Shown: positions 8,001 through 18,593, numbered from the stretch's first letter. The stretch is 44,951 nt of DNA from Owenia fusiformis (GCA_903813345.2 CAIIXF020000002.1:26676455-26721405); one strand, 5' to 3'. A program made the numbers and translations. The notes: a model not told the origin generated them from the sequence alone.

Positions 8001-11000
8001 GGGAAAGAATATAATAAAACTACATATCTATGATTAAAATGAATTGTTTTTTACCTGCACACGTTTTTCCATCGCTTTCTAGAGAAAACCCAGGATCGCA
8101 CGTACAATTAAAACCCCCAGGTGTGTTCAAACAGCCTCCCGTACAACCATCAAATCCTTGGGCACACTCGTCGATGTCTTAATAAAAAAATGATTTTTAA
8201 TTTTCTTACAATATAAACAATGCATACATACGTTTTCTAACATTTTGAGAAACATTATTCAAATCGAAAAAAAATATATTAAGGTAGAGAGCTGTGTCTT
8301 TGATCACTTACTGATACACGTTTTACTCGTTTCATCATCCAATGTGTACCCCTTACGACAATCACAACCAAATGAGCCAATTAAATTGATGCATTTCATT
8401 AAGTCCGGATCGCATCCTCCATTGTTGACCTGACATTCATCAACATCTACAATTATGCAGGAAAGTTCATTAGCAGATGTAACTAGGCAGCAAGAGGATG
8501 GTTGGAAACGCCATGAGGGGAGGATTATACAGGGCGTCCACAAAAATAGTATACCCAACTTTCAAAACCAAATTACTAGAATCTCGAGCATTTTTGTCAA
8601 ATACAATTAAGGTAATAGCAAAATGCCTTATTTATCCTCCATTAAATGGTATCTAGATCATTATGTAACTGTCATGTAGGACTGAGCAATCATGACCATT
8701 ATGATAGGTGGTATACGTAAAATTGTAAAAATTAGTGCTGTGCCAAGTTATCTTCCTGTGTGGGAATCTATGTGTAATTGGCTTAGTATACTTTTTATGT
8801 TACATTGTGTTAGAGGACAGGACTTTCATAATGCAATAGACTGGAAACTCGGTAACTATCTTATGAAAACAAGTTTTGGCAAAAAGCTCAATTAACTCTA
8901 AAATAGGCCTACAAACATGGTTCAACTGACACCTGAGCAGAAGAGAAAACAAAAGGTTTTAAAGAGCAATGCCTGTGGACTCGTTAAGAACCCCTATTCT
9001 TACTATTGAAAATAGATTCTAGCAATATTATCCCAAAAGAATCTACTTGTTGAGACTCAATCAACTTGAGTTCTTCTGAGAAAATGAGGATTTCAGCAAG
9101 GGTGTATTGACTAAGATGGGGAATACGATTGACTTTAAAGCTGTATATCATGTAGAAGTCTCATTGCTGTACAAAATGCTGTTGCGAAAGTTTTGCAAAA
9201 GGGGTTAAATATTTTTTTTAACACAAAAAAAACATTCATTGTCTCAATCCTAGTTGAATGCTTATTCTGCATAGTGCTGATTTTACCACCTTTTTATAAG
9301 AGTCATAATGCTCAGTCATCCATGACAGTGACAAAATGATCTAGGTACCATTTAATGGAGGACAAACTAGGCCTTATACTGCTACCTTTGAATTTTTAAA
9401 ACATTACTCAAAATATCTGTTTGTCTAAAAACGAAGCTTATCAATTCGCTCAAAACATTTAGTTTCATGAAGAAGTAAGTCTATAAAATCGTTAAGTTGT
9501 GTTTATCTGTAAACTCCTATCATTGGGCGAGATGCTTAGAGGGATTTGTTTCCTTGTGACCGGTTGTACTCTAGATAGTCCCTCCTCTGTACGTATTTGT
9601 ATATACTATTTTTTACAAATATCCTCGTGCCACTTGCACCGGTCCCCACCCGTTTCTTCTTTATATACGAAATGGATGACCTTCCATCGGAGGAATTCTC
9701 ACTCGATTAACATATTTAGAAAGAAACACACTACCTGAACAAGTTCTGCCGTTGCTGCTGAGTACATAGCCTGTGTTACATGAACACACATATGATCCAT
9801 GTGTATTAGAGCAATGCTGGTCACATATATCTTTAGAACATTCATCTTCGTCTGAAATGAATATCTAAATGAATAATATTGTCAATGTTGCATGTTCTAC
9901 AATTAGTTTCATATTATATAGTTATGGCCACAGCCTTGGGTCTTCGTATAAATTCTCAAAAGGCTTAATCTGACGTTATGCCCAAACAAGTCAACACAAT
10001 AGAAATAATACTTTTACGCACATACTTTTGGGATATTTCCGAGTAGGCGATCTCAATGAAACGTTAATTACTGGTTCCGAATCCTCCTAATTGTGCATAT
10101 TAAAGTTCATCTGGGGCTTTCACTGTAATTAGATTATTAATCAGATTGCAGTGAAAATTCAAATTTTGTACTTCGTGCTTTTCCTCATACCTTTGCAATT
10201 TTTCTCATTGGAATCTAAGATGTAACCAGTATTGCAGAAGCAGCGATATGAGCCATCAGTGTTTTCACATTGATGCTGGCACCCTTGGTCTGACACGGAA
10301 CATTCGTCAATATCTGGAATGAACAATAAGGACTGGAAATTTTCATCTAAGAATTTGTAGTCAGAATGCAGTATATGAGCACCACACTTTAAATGTAACC
10401 GTGTCCTTTAATCGTGATGCATACTACATAGAGATTTTATTTTTATTTCTTTATATATATTTTCGAACTTTTGGTTTAGTTAGTATTTAAAGTTTAGATA
10501 TTTAGTTTCTCATAGTTATGACTAATGTAATCATGTTATGATACAATAAAAAATTTATACATTGAACAATTCCCATTTAAAGTAATTTTATTTTGCAGTT
10601 GACATCAACTCTCTCACCAGTGGTTCTCTCAAAAGGCAACATTTAGCGTCGAATATTAATTTACGTCCGGAATATATTCTAAAGAGTTGCGTACCTTCAC
10701 AAGTCTGGTCATTTAGGTCATATCCTGGGTTGCAGTCACAACGAAATGAACCTTGTGTGTTTATACACAACTGGCTACATCCACCGTTGAGTTGTGAACA
10801 TTCATTGATGTCTAAAATATTTAGAATAACGATGACAAATAATGAACTCAATATGAATAAATGAACAAAATAAATAATAATATAATATAATGTATAGAAT
10901 GAGATTGTTAACACAATTGTCACGGGTACGTAGTATTTCGTTCACTAAATACTCACATATGTCTTATATGTTTTTTTCGATTACCAATCTATAGGTTCTG

Positions 11001-14000
11001 TATGTACGAAATTAATTCAAAAATATGGATATGGACTTTGAGACCTTTCAAATGAGCCATGGCTTTTGTCTTAACAATTTTTCCAACAAGTCGGATTTGA
11101 ATTTAGCACATTTTCCTCTTAATGTATGTCACGTATTTGGCTCTGTAACACAATTTTAATTTTTGTGATGGCCAGGCTCCCATATTGATACACCAAATGC
11201 TGATTTTTTTTCTTAAATTTCAACAAGCTCGTTTACGATCTGCATGTTCCGCACGTAGCGAGATTCATTCAGAAATATGGATTTGAACTATATTAGTAAA
11301 CCTGTTTTTTGTTGATTATTTTCAACAAGCCCGTTTAATTAGATATTTAGAGCTAAAACATGCATGCCATACGTAACCTTCTCTAGAACATGTTCTACTG
11401 TACATCGAAACCAAAAATGCAAGCATGGTAATCTAGAAACATGAGTATGACTAACAATGTTTGTAGACACCATCGTGTTATTCTTTTATTCCCTTTCAAT
11501 ATAGACCCCCGGAACTGAACAGGTATTGAAGTTGTTCAAAACCTTACACATTTCTCTCAAATGCTTGCTAACCTCTCTATTGTCAATAGTCTATATACTT
11601 ATAAAATGAAAAAATATTTATCGAAAACGATTCATTGACGAAAGGTTATGCACCTATCGCAAAAAGTTTTGGTAACACATAACATAGGAAATAGTTAAAT
11701 ATACTTTTACCGTTGCATGTATACCCGTTTGAATGAAGAGCATAACCCGCATGACAGGTACATCTGTAGGATCCGAGTGTATTAACGCATCCCTGGTCAC
11801 ATCGAGATGTCCCTAAACTACACTCGTCAACATCTGCAAGAATTATTCTTATTTCGTAAAAAAAAATCGAAATACATTTTTTATTTCAATCAATTCAAAT
11901 AATGCCGTGGTCTGATTTTCAGTACCGTATCCGGACGTTGAGTACAAATACTCATCGGCCGGGCGCCTGTGTTGAAACGCCATGAGGCAGATGTCACCAC
12001 GGCATTGGTGAGCATCAAGCAACAAGACCTTTTTAACCCATTTTGATCCACAAATGCATACGATGTTGTTTGGAACATTGATTTATGATATGTGTTTACC
12101 TATGCAGCTACGTCGGTTGGTGGAAGATAGATAATACCCATTATTACAAGAGCATGTGTAAGTTCCAATTGTATTACTACATATTTGCGCACATCCCCCA
12201 TTTCCATTGTTGCACTCATTGATATCTGGAACACAATGAAAAACGCTTTAATTAAAGTTAAATGATGATCAAGCGTAGTACCTTATTTAACAAATAACAG
12301 TTTTGCAAACTGAAAGTCTAGATTAGATAGTGCGATAAACACTTCGTACAACTAAATATAGGTGTATTTCAATGCAACTAATCATGAAAACAGTTTGAAT
12401 AAATCAATGATACAGATAAACTCGATGTCTTACCTACACATGTTTTTCCATGAAGTCTATAGCCTGATCTACAAGAACATGCATAGCTACCAGCCGTATT
12501 TGCGCAGGTGTGATCACATCCACCATTTCTTATTGAACACTCGTCGATATCTGGTAACAAATATGATATGATATTATATGATATGATATGATATGGGAGC
12601 AAACATAACATGCATTATTCTAATTTAGTATACTATGATATGATATGGGAGCAAACATAACAAACATTGTTCTAATTTAGTATAATATGATATGATACAG
12701 GAGCAAACTTAACATGCATAATACTAATTAAGTATAATATGATATGATATTGGAGCAAACTTAACATGCATAATACTAATTTAGTATAGTATGCATTATA
12801 CTAATTTAGTATATAACATGCATTGTATTATTTTAGTATAATATGACATGATATGGGAGCAAACTTAAAATGCATTATGCTAATTTAGAATAATATGCAT
12901 TATACTTTAAAAGTATAACATGCATTGTACACTGTACTAGTAATATATGATATGATATGGGAGCAAACATAACATGACGTATTATACTAATTTAGTGGTC
13001 TTACCAATCAAATGGGTTTTGAATTATTTTAGTAGTTTTAGTTTCAGAGTTCTACGTTTTAATGGGCTAATACGAATTCGCGATATAATTGGCCCTAACA
13101 CAAGTTTAACACAAAAGTTAAACAGTCTATTGAAATGAATGTAGCAAAAGAGAACAAAAGCAATAGTAACACGAGCAATATTTATTAAACGCCCTGTATT
13201 GAACATTTCTCACGCAGCTTCGTCATAAAAAAATTGAAATTACAATTTTGAAACGAATAAAAGTTCCTAAAGGGGATTCCCCATAAACTAATAACTGGTG
13301 GTATATTATTTCTATTTTTGAAACAAGCCAATGACCCGTCATTTTTATGTAAAGAGTAAATATGTACGTACTGACACTGAAATAGTTTGATATCAAAGTC
13401 AGACTCGAAATTAGTGAAGACATTAAGGGAACGTGTGCCATAATATCATCCGATCGTTCAGTCGGGTGGACCCCTGAGAAGTTTAGTCACGCTCTTACGC
13501 CTTGCCCTTGCTTCTCATCTACACGTCCTCCGAACACAGGCCTCGAGAACTCGTACCTCCTTCTTCCAGAAGGAAGGATCTCAGTGGATGATGGCTGGAA
13601 CCCTGCGTTCGGAGGATGCATCTACAATACTAGTCAAATATTTGTACATCAATAAAGAGGACATACCTGTACAGGAGGGGGATGCGTATCCAGTGACGCA
13701 TGTGCAGTGGTTTGGCCTTATACACGTTCCTCCATTGAAGCAATTGCATATCGCTATATGTAAATACAAGCAATGATTTACAGTTTATCAGTGAAATAAT
13801 GTATTTTCATTTACAGTCAATAATATATACTTTGAAGTCTGAAGGCTGAGGACTAAATCTAAATACATGTACACAACCGTCCAAATAAATTAATCTTGCT
13901 TCAAGACTGTGCCCCTCCCTCGTATCTACTTCTCCAATACTTTGCATAATGTAAACAAGACGGAAGGGCCAGGGTCGTGAAACAAAACTACGTCCAATAA

Positions 14001-14983
14001 GGTAGACAACAGTTTTCTTAAAACCAATAATACTATCACAAGCCTTAATGTTCATGGTTTAAATTCAAAAGATGTCTGCCTTCATATTTTCTGTACAATT
14101 TTAGCAACACAATTGCCAATGCCCTCATAAGTATTGTTCTTACGAATTTCGCAGTTTGATCCCTTATATCCGGCACAGCAGGCTCGGACTGAATATGTAA
14201 CTGTTCTTGCTCTTTGTTGAGTAGAGTAAATTGTGATATATCTACAATAATAGTACATAAACTACATAAATGCGAATTACGAAGGTATAGTAATTATACA
14301 GCATGATGCTTGCTCACCATTTCTTCTTTCTACATTTAAAGTACTATTTAATAAACAGAATGACCACCCTAAGGAATGGTGCCCGAAAGCTATGCAATGA
14401 CGGTGTGGTTCCAGGTGTGGTCTTGCCCCTTCACTTATAAAACCATTTTAAAACAGTACATAGATTTCTATTTGACTTAAATAGGCGAAAAAATATTCGA
14501 TCTTTCATTTGCTATTTTACTTTTATTTGATTTGTACTTATGGGCCACACATATAGTGATATTTTCCCTTATTTGATTTATTGTCTGATTGTCCAGTTAA
14601 GTTCGTGTAAATAAGAACAACAGTGAACTTACCGTAATCGAGTACACCTCCACAAGCTGAAAAGCCCACATCCTGTGTAGTATTTAGTAGGACGTGAACT
14701 GGATACTAGTTCCGAGTAAGTTTCCACTCGTTGCCTTTGACTCGTGCACCAGGAACTGCAATTTAGATTATCAAAGCGAATTCAGATTAACACAATGTAT
14801 GCCTTTTTGACTATAGATTAACGTGAAGATTTGTAAAATTGAAATATGCAAAGTATAGTATATCTGTATATGCTTTAATGATCGCCTTATCTATTTCCAT
14901 ACAAATCTGCTTATATCTTACCCGTCGGCATCTTGGATAGATAAATATATCAAAAAGAATCCGGCAATAACTGAGACGCGCAT
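4908..14983 (-). CDS. EMI-EGF multidomain secreted protein gene, 17 exons, 3' end not reached
   Basis: Exons: 14922-14983, 14633-14755, 14144-14241, 13667-13753, 12434-12550, 12100-12225, 11711-11833, 10695-10811, 10191-10313, 9735-9851, 8312-8446, 8055-8177, 7661-7783, 7217-7357, 5682-6975, 5399-5522, 4908-5040. All junctions are GT-AG and in phase; EGF exons are phase 1-1. The product (at least 1055 residues) has a signal peptide (1-21), an EMI domain (about 22-93), a short EGF (95-123), ten EGF modules (124-538, mostly calcium-binding type with D-I/V-D/N-E-C), one more EGF (539-577), then about 478 residues I do not recognise, including an RKKR furin-type site at about 903-906. EMI plus EGF arrays occur in MEGF-type and matrix proteins; a secreted matrix, adhesion or receptor ectodomain role is inferred. 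The last exon ends in phase 1 at a good donor, so coding should continue left of 4908, beyond the retrotransposon, or the gene is truncated. No transmembrane segment is seen in the visible part. Confidence 0.85.
5399..5522 (-). CDS. exon 16: unrecognised ectodomain segment
   Basis: It encodes [15 protein letters not shown] and [19 protein letters not shown]. Acceptor TTTTAG, donor AAG|GTAGGA; it enters in phase 2 and leaves in phase 0, matching its neighbours. Confidence 0.7.
5682..6975 (-). CDS. exon 15: last EGF plus long unrecognised ectodomain region
   Basis: This 1294-nt exon starts with an EGF ([13 protein letters not shown] ... [13 protein letters not shown]) and continues with about 390 residues without introns. 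A beta-rich stretch ([20 protein letters not shown], then a hydrophobic/Gly-rich strand pattern) follows the EGF. Later come scattered Cys ([28 protein letters not shown]) and an RKKR-Q basic site. I do not recognise the family. The donor at 5681-5680 is GTATGC. Confidence 0.8.
5873..5884 (-). other. furin-type RKKR site in the EMI/EGF protein
   Basis: The four codons read R-K-K-R followed by Q, at about residues 903-906. This fits the R-X-K/R-R proprotein convertase consensus in a secreted protein; cleavage is inferred. Confidence 0.5.
7217..7357 (-). CDS. exon 14: EGF module
   Basis: It contains [21 protein letters not shown] and [10 protein letters not shown]. The leading Asp is replaced, so calcium binding is less certain. 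141 nt, phase 1-1; donor GTGAGG. Confidence 0.85.
7661..7783 (-). CDS. exon 13: calcium-binding EGF
   Basis: It begins with [12 protein letters not shown], contains [10 protein letters not shown] and pairs with exon 12 as a duplicate. 123 nt. Confidence 0.88.
8055..8177 (-). CDS. exon 12: calcium-binding EGF
   Basis: It begins with [12 protein letters not shown] and is clearly the closest relative of exon 13 (shared CAQG.DGC, GCLNTPG), suggesting a recent exon duplication. 123 nt. Confidence 0.88.
8312..8446 (-). CDS. exon 11: calcium-binding EGF
   Basis: It begins with [12 protein letters not shown]. The third-fourth Cys spacing is longer (CDPDLMKC) and the hydroxylation segment is [10 protein letters not shown]. 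135 nt, phase 1-1. Confidence 0.86.
8447..9734. other. intron 10 of the EMI/EGF gene, mostly a MITE
   Basis: This 1288-bp intron is largely occupied by the inverted-repeat element at about 8530-9511. I see no additional EGF exon in it. Confidence 0.7.
8530..9511. mobile_element. degenerate MITE with long inverted repeats
   Basis: Imperfect inverted repeats of about 130 bp lie at 8610-8745 and 9265-9382 (shared core CCTCCATTAAATGGTA...CTAGATCATT), with weaker homology outward. The left border TA-CAGGGCGTCCACAAAAA resembles Tc1/mariner (IS630-like) ends. The right border is decayed, so its position is approximate. A 67-codon plus-strand ORF inside shows no recognisable transposase motif. Confidence 0.6.
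9735..9851 (-). CDS. exon 10: calcium-binding EGF
   Basis: It begins with [10 protein letters not shown] and contains [10 protein letters not shown]. 117 nt, phase 1-1. Confidence 0.87.
9852..10190. other. intron 9 of the EMI/EGF gene
   Basis: 339 bp of AT-rich intron; I see nothing else in it. Confidence 0.7.
10191..10313 (-). CDS. exon 9: calcium-binding EGF
   Basis: It begins with [12 protein letters not shown] and contains [10 protein letters not shown]. 123 nt, phase 1-1. Confidence 0.88.
10314..10694. other. intron 8 of the EMI/EGF gene
   Basis: 381 bp, very AT-rich; no coding or repeat structure recognised. Confidence 0.7.
10695..10811 (-). CDS. exon 8: calcium-binding EGF
   Basis: It begins with [12 protein letters not shown] and contains [10 protein letters not shown]. 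117 nt, phase 1-1. Confidence 0.88.
10812..11710. other. intron 7 of the EMI/EGF gene with a decayed direct repeat
   Basis: An 899-bp intron. Two diverged segments near 11000-11100 and 11245-11345 share TTCA(A/G)AAATATGGAT(A/T)TG and CAACAAG(T/C)(C/T)(C/G)G motifs, suggesting an old ~245-bp duplication. No exon is seen. Confidence 0.5.
11711..11833 (-). CDS. exon 7: calcium-binding EGF
   Basis: It begins with [12 protein letters not shown] and contains [10 protein letters not shown]. 123 nt, phase 1-1. Confidence 0.88.
12100..12225 (-). CDS. exon 6: calcium-binding EGF
   Basis: It begins with [12 protein letters not shown] and contains [10 protein letters not shown]. 126 nt, phase 1-1. Confidence 0.88.
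   Translation of the reverse strand: MSMSATMEMGDVRKYVVIQLELTHALVIMGIIYLPPTDVAA
12434..12550 (-). CDS. exon 5: calcium-binding EGF
   Basis: It begins with DIDEC and contains [10 protein letters not shown], the Asn/Asp hydroxylation-type consensus. 117 nt, phase 1-1. Confidence 0.88.
12560..13000. repeat. 52-bp minisatellite in intron 4 of the EMI/EGF gene
   Basis: GGAGCAAAC recurs at 12596, 12648, 12700, 12752, 12856 and 12960, at steps of 52 or 104 bp. Units also carry CTAATTTAGTATA and TGATATGATA. There are about eight units, and those in the middle have lost the GGAGC box. Confidence 0.85.
13445..13620. other. GC-richer unexplained island in intron 4
   Basis: About 175 bp of clearly higher GC than the surroundings, with an imperfect inverted pair (CGTCCTCCGAACACAGG and CCCTGCGTTCGGAGGATG). 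It may be a decayed mobile-element fragment; no reading frame was recognised. Confidence 0.35.
13667..13753 (-). CDS. exon 4: short EGF module
   Basis: Six cysteines in 29 residues (CNCFNGGTC...[12 protein letters not shown]) make a compact non-calcium-binding EGF directly after EMI, as in MEGF-type proteins. Confidence 0.82.
13754..14143. other. intron 3 of the EMI/EGF gene
   Basis: 390 bp with no recognised feature. A minus-strand ORF in it has no family signature. Confidence 0.65.
14144..14241 (-). CDS. exon 3: C-terminal half of EMI domain
   Basis: It encodes [18 protein letters not shown] followed by [13 protein letters not shown]. The paired Cys plus G-Y and a final Cys is the typical EMI ending. 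Acceptor TTGTAG; donor GTAAGA in phase 1. Confidence 0.78.
14242..14632. other. intron 2 of the EMI/EGF gene, splitting the EMI domain
   Basis: 391 bp, AT-rich; nothing else seen. Confidence 0.65.
14633..14755 (-). CDS. exon 2: N-terminal half of EMI domain
   Basis: It encodes [12 protein letters not shown] and later [15 protein letters not shown]. The Cys pattern, with W before the first Cys and a WRC segment, fits the EMI family. Phase 2 in and out; acceptor TTGCAG, donor GTAAGT. Confidence 0.75.
14922..14983 (-). CDS. exon 1: start codon and signal peptide
   Basis: ATG at 14983-14981 opens [20 protein letters not shown], a short basic start with a hydrophobic core. The exon ends in phase 2 at a GTAAGA donor, and the next exon completes a Gly codon. 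An upstream ATG at 14988 is out of frame. Confidence 0.75.
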
Positions 14984-15673
14984 TGCATAGGCCAACCTAA
15001 CTGAAATAACGCTGCGTGTGCCTCGTAATACAAGAATAATTGGTCGATATGAATTTACACTTCTGAGAAGTGGTTCATATGAACGGGATTTGTTTGCCTA
15101 TTTTCTTTAAAAATAAACTCTATTAAGGTAACCAGGATGTAAATTTATACACCTTGATTTCGTTTCAGTTTCGTTTTTTCGTTTCAGTTTTTCAGTTTCA
15201 TAAAGAAGGGAACCCCCAGAGCTTTCGCGATGACTGACATATTACGTACGTCTCTTGTGTACCACCTTCGTTTGCGCAAATTCTCACCAGTTAGTTTTCG
15301 CTGATAACGCGTCGTCGTGATGTTTTAATCGATGTAAACATATTCCTTACATCTTTCTTTATCTTGATGTGAAAAGCCAAGCTATAATATTGGTTAACAC
15401 GCCAGAAATTAACTCTTCATTCCACTCAGGCGTTGTTTCCTGAATTTGCATTCCCACTGTGCACTCATGCATGCAAACATTTGGAAACAATACCTTCAAT
15501 GGAATGATTCAGACTACAATGCACTTAGTCCAGGGTTTAAATCCTTAAACAATATATGGATAAATGTTTCAGGAGTAGAAACTTTACAACGTTAAATGGG
15601 TATATTTACTGATGGACAATTAAGAGCACAATTGATTAATTTTGGAGGTTAATTACCCAGATGCAAGAAGGTA
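14984..15673. other. 5' flank of the EMI/EGF gene
   Basis: About 690 bp upstream of the inferred start codon on the minus strand. I see no clear TATA box at the expected spacing. A short run of GTTTCAGTTT(C/T) repeats lies at about 15164-15200. Confidence 0.5.
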
Positions 15674-16250
15674 CAGGGTGGTCAAAAAATGGAAACCCTA
15701 ATACCATTTTCCTCATATCTTTGTCATTTAAAGAAATAACTCCCTGATATTTTAGACTTTTGTACATCATTCAATTTGCTACCAGTCTACTTTATTTCAT
15801 GACCATCAGATTGATAGTCACAATGAAACAGTACTTTAAAGAACATGGCCAGTGGCCAATATTGCGATGTGGGGAAACCTGTACTCATCGTCTAAAATGT
15901 CCCTACCTGTGGGGATATGGCAGAGATAGAGTATATGAGAATGACCTCGGGACAATTGCAAACCTCAAAAGTGAGATCATTTGTGTCATTCAGGCCATAC
16001 CTGCTGAGGAATGCATTCGGGTCATTGACAACTGTGCTGTTTTGCCTACATTGCGATAATGGCCAAATCTGAAGTATGTTAATCAAAGTGCTGTTAAATT
16101 GTGACTATCAGTCTGATAGTCATGAAATATGGTAGGGTGGTAGGAAATTGAATGCTGTACAGATGTGTAAAATATCAGGGAGTTATTCCCTAAAGTGACA
16201 AAGATATAAGGAAAATGCAAGGTTTCCATTTTTTTGACCGGACCACCCTG
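15674..16250. mobile_element. mariner/Tc1-like non-autonomous element (577 bp)
   Basis: The ends are TA-CAGGGTGGTC...GACCACCCTG-TA, a TA target duplication with terminal inverted repeats. The repeats extend about 155 bp: 15674-15828 matches the reverse complement of 16095-16250, including GGAATAACTCCCTGATATTTTA-type and TATTTCATGAC(C/T)ATCAGA segments. The interior keeps a transposase C-terminal remnant (15895-16059), so this is an internal-deletion derivative. Confidence 0.85.
15895..16059 (+). pseudogene. C-terminal remnant of a mariner/IS630-like transposase
   Basis: It encodes CPYLWGYGRDRVYENDLGTI and continues with NLKSEI...IPAEECIRVI. This matches the segment of IS630/mariner transposases just after the last catalytic Asp (F/Y-L-W-G-x-x-x-D-x-V-Y, then L-x-x-x-I and I-x-x-x-x-x-x-R-V). 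The DDE/D catalytic core is missing. It is too short to be active. Confidence 0.7.
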
Positions 16251-16393
16251 TATTTATTATTTTCACCACAAGGCGGCTAATTCGGGGTTGGTAACATTTT
16301 GAAGTCAACTAAAAATAATAAAAAACATTCCCAGCGTCTGTCTTCTTATGTTATGATGATTAGAAATGTTTGCTTTATGTAAACACCTTGTAA

Positions 16394-17201
16394 CCCTACT
16401 ATCACACCAAACTAGTTCTCACTGCGTTCTCGAAAACGGGCTTCAACTGTATACGAACGGACTGGACCTACTAAGAACCGTTTGGGATCTATTTACAAAC
16501 TTCATCGAACGTACTCGAACGGGTAGGTCCTCTAGAACTTAGACAATGCTCAAAATATTCTCGTGGTCGTCACGTTCTACAATTAGAACGAGTGACAACG
16601 TACTAACGACGAGCTGGACGTACTGCGAACGGAACCGTCGTACTTCAATCCTACTAGGGACGTCTTAACAACGAGTTGAACTGTCTGCAGACGTTTTGAG
16701 AACGAGGTAGAACTAATTGCAAACGGGTTTAAACTGATTAAGAACGTATTTAACACTGCTTATGAACGAGTTAGCAAAAATATAGCTATCACACCAAACA
16801 AGTTGCCACTGCGTTCTTCAAAACTGTTTTTAAACTGTGTGCGAGCGGAATGAACGTAGCTGCAACTTTCTAAGGTCTATTTACGAACTTTATGAACGTT
16901 CTCAGACGGGAATGTGATTTTAGAATTTTGAATCGATTCAAAATTCGATGACGACCATACCGTTGTGTAATCAGGTCATGTTGACCTTCTAGACTAAGAG
17001 ACGCGTTCTACGACGTTGCACTCCGACGTGGTGCGACCTAAACGGACTGCGAACGAGATGGACGTATTGACGACTGTTTAAGAACGAAGAAGCTAATTAT
17101 TTCAGACATATTTCCCGACCACAGCCAGATTGAGCCCGTTTGACGACGTTTTCGTAGGACTGACAAGAACGGGTAAGAACTAGTTTGGTGTGATAGGGGG
17201 G
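16394..17201. mobile_element. Harbinger-type MITE candidate, copy 1 (808 bp)
   Basis: Inverted ends are CCCTACTATCACACCAAACT (left) and the complement of CCCCCCTATCACACCAAACT (right), flanked by TAA on both sides (16391-16393, 17202-17204). A 3-bp TAA/TTA duplication is typical of PIF/Harbinger elements. The interior is packed with GAACG/CGTTC words in a ~21-nt degenerate period and has an internal copy of the end motif at about 16787. No ORF is seen. Confidence 0.75.
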
Positions 17202-17359
17202 TAAACAATCACTGGTCCCCACCTGATTATAAAGACGTTACATCTTTCATCATTTTCACAAAGAAGGAGGTCGATTTGTATCCTCTTAATAGTAACATCT
17301 GGTTACTGAAAATCTAGGCAGTCACGAGCAAATATAATCGAGTGAAAATTCCTCACTAA

Positions 17360-18078
17360 CCCTACTATCACACCAAACTAGTTCTCACTACGTTCTCGAA
17401 AACGTGCTTCAACTGTGTACAAACGGACTGGACGTACTTAGAACCGTTTGGGATCTATTTACAAACTTCATCGAACGTACTCGAACGGGTAGGTCCTCTA
17501 GAACTTAGACAATGCTCAAAATGTTCTCGTGGTCGTCACGTTCTACAATTAGAACGAGTGACAACGTACTAACGACGAGCTGAGGTAGAACTCATTGCAA
17601 ACGGTTTAAACTGATTAAGAACGTATTTAACACTGCTTATGAACGAGTTAGCAAAAATATAGCTATCACACCAAACAAGTTGCCACTGCGTTCTTCAAAA
17701 CTGGTTCTAAACTGTGTGCGAACGGAATGAACGTAGCTGCAACTTTCTAAGGTCTATTTACGAACTTTATGAACGTTCTCAGACGGGAATGTGATTTTAG
17801 AATTTTGAATCGATTCAAAATTCGATTGCGACCATGCCGTTCTGTTATCAGGTCATGATGACCTTCTAGACTAAGGGACGCGTTCTACGGCGTTGCACAC
17901 CGACGTGGTGCGACCTGAACGAACTGCGAACGAGATGGACGTATTGAAGACTGTTTAAAAACGAAGAAGCTAATTATTTCAGACATATTTCCCGACCATA
18001 TCCAGATTGAGCCCGTTTTACGACGTTTTCGTAGGACTGGCAAGAACGGGTAAGAACGAGTTTGGTGTGATAGGGGGG
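17360..18078. mobile_element. Harbinger-type MITE candidate, copy 2 (719 bp)
   Basis: It has the same ends and TAA flanks (17357-17359, 18079-18081) as copy 1, and about 158 bp separates the two. It is near-identical along its length, apart from a single ~89-bp deletion after CGACGAGCTG near 17581. Each copy has its own TAA pair, so two insertions, or a duplication including the flanks, are possible. Confidence 0.75.
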
Positions 18079-18593
18079 TAAAGTAACTAGGAAGATAGCT
18101 GATGAATTTCATAAAGTTTTCGTTACATCATGTTATGGCCTATTAACGTCCTAGCTGCTGAACGTAACGTCTTTATAACCAAGTGGGGACCGGTGACAAT
18201 GGCAAAGATAATGAATAGCGATTCACGAAAGAGCGTACCCAATGAGATTGAAAGTCTCCTTATTACATTATATTTACCACGCGTTTTAGTAAAAGAAAAA
18301 GCTGTAAGAGAAACATATTTTCCCTAGCAAGAGTGAGGAGACAGGGGTCCCAAATGTTATCAGAACAAGATAATTGACGCTAATGAAGATAAAAGACATA
18401 TTGGTCGTTTAAATAACAGGGTACTTCACAAAAATTGTTGTTTGTAATGTATTAATGAAAGTGTGATCGAATGTTCTCAAATACTCTTCATATAATGTTG
18501 ACAAAATGAAAACGTTCTGGTTGCTGGGACGCTCTCAACGTTACATGTTAAAACTGGTATTTACATGATAAACATTCTGAGAGGAAACGGCGG

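Noticed and set aside
8692-8895. Plus-strand ORF inside the MITE as a transposase fragment
   Set aside because: No catalytic or DNA-binding motif could be recognised.
13588-13776. Plus-strand ORF over EGF exon 4
   Set aside because: The opposite strand gives a proper six-cysteine EGF with matched splice sites; this is its shadow.
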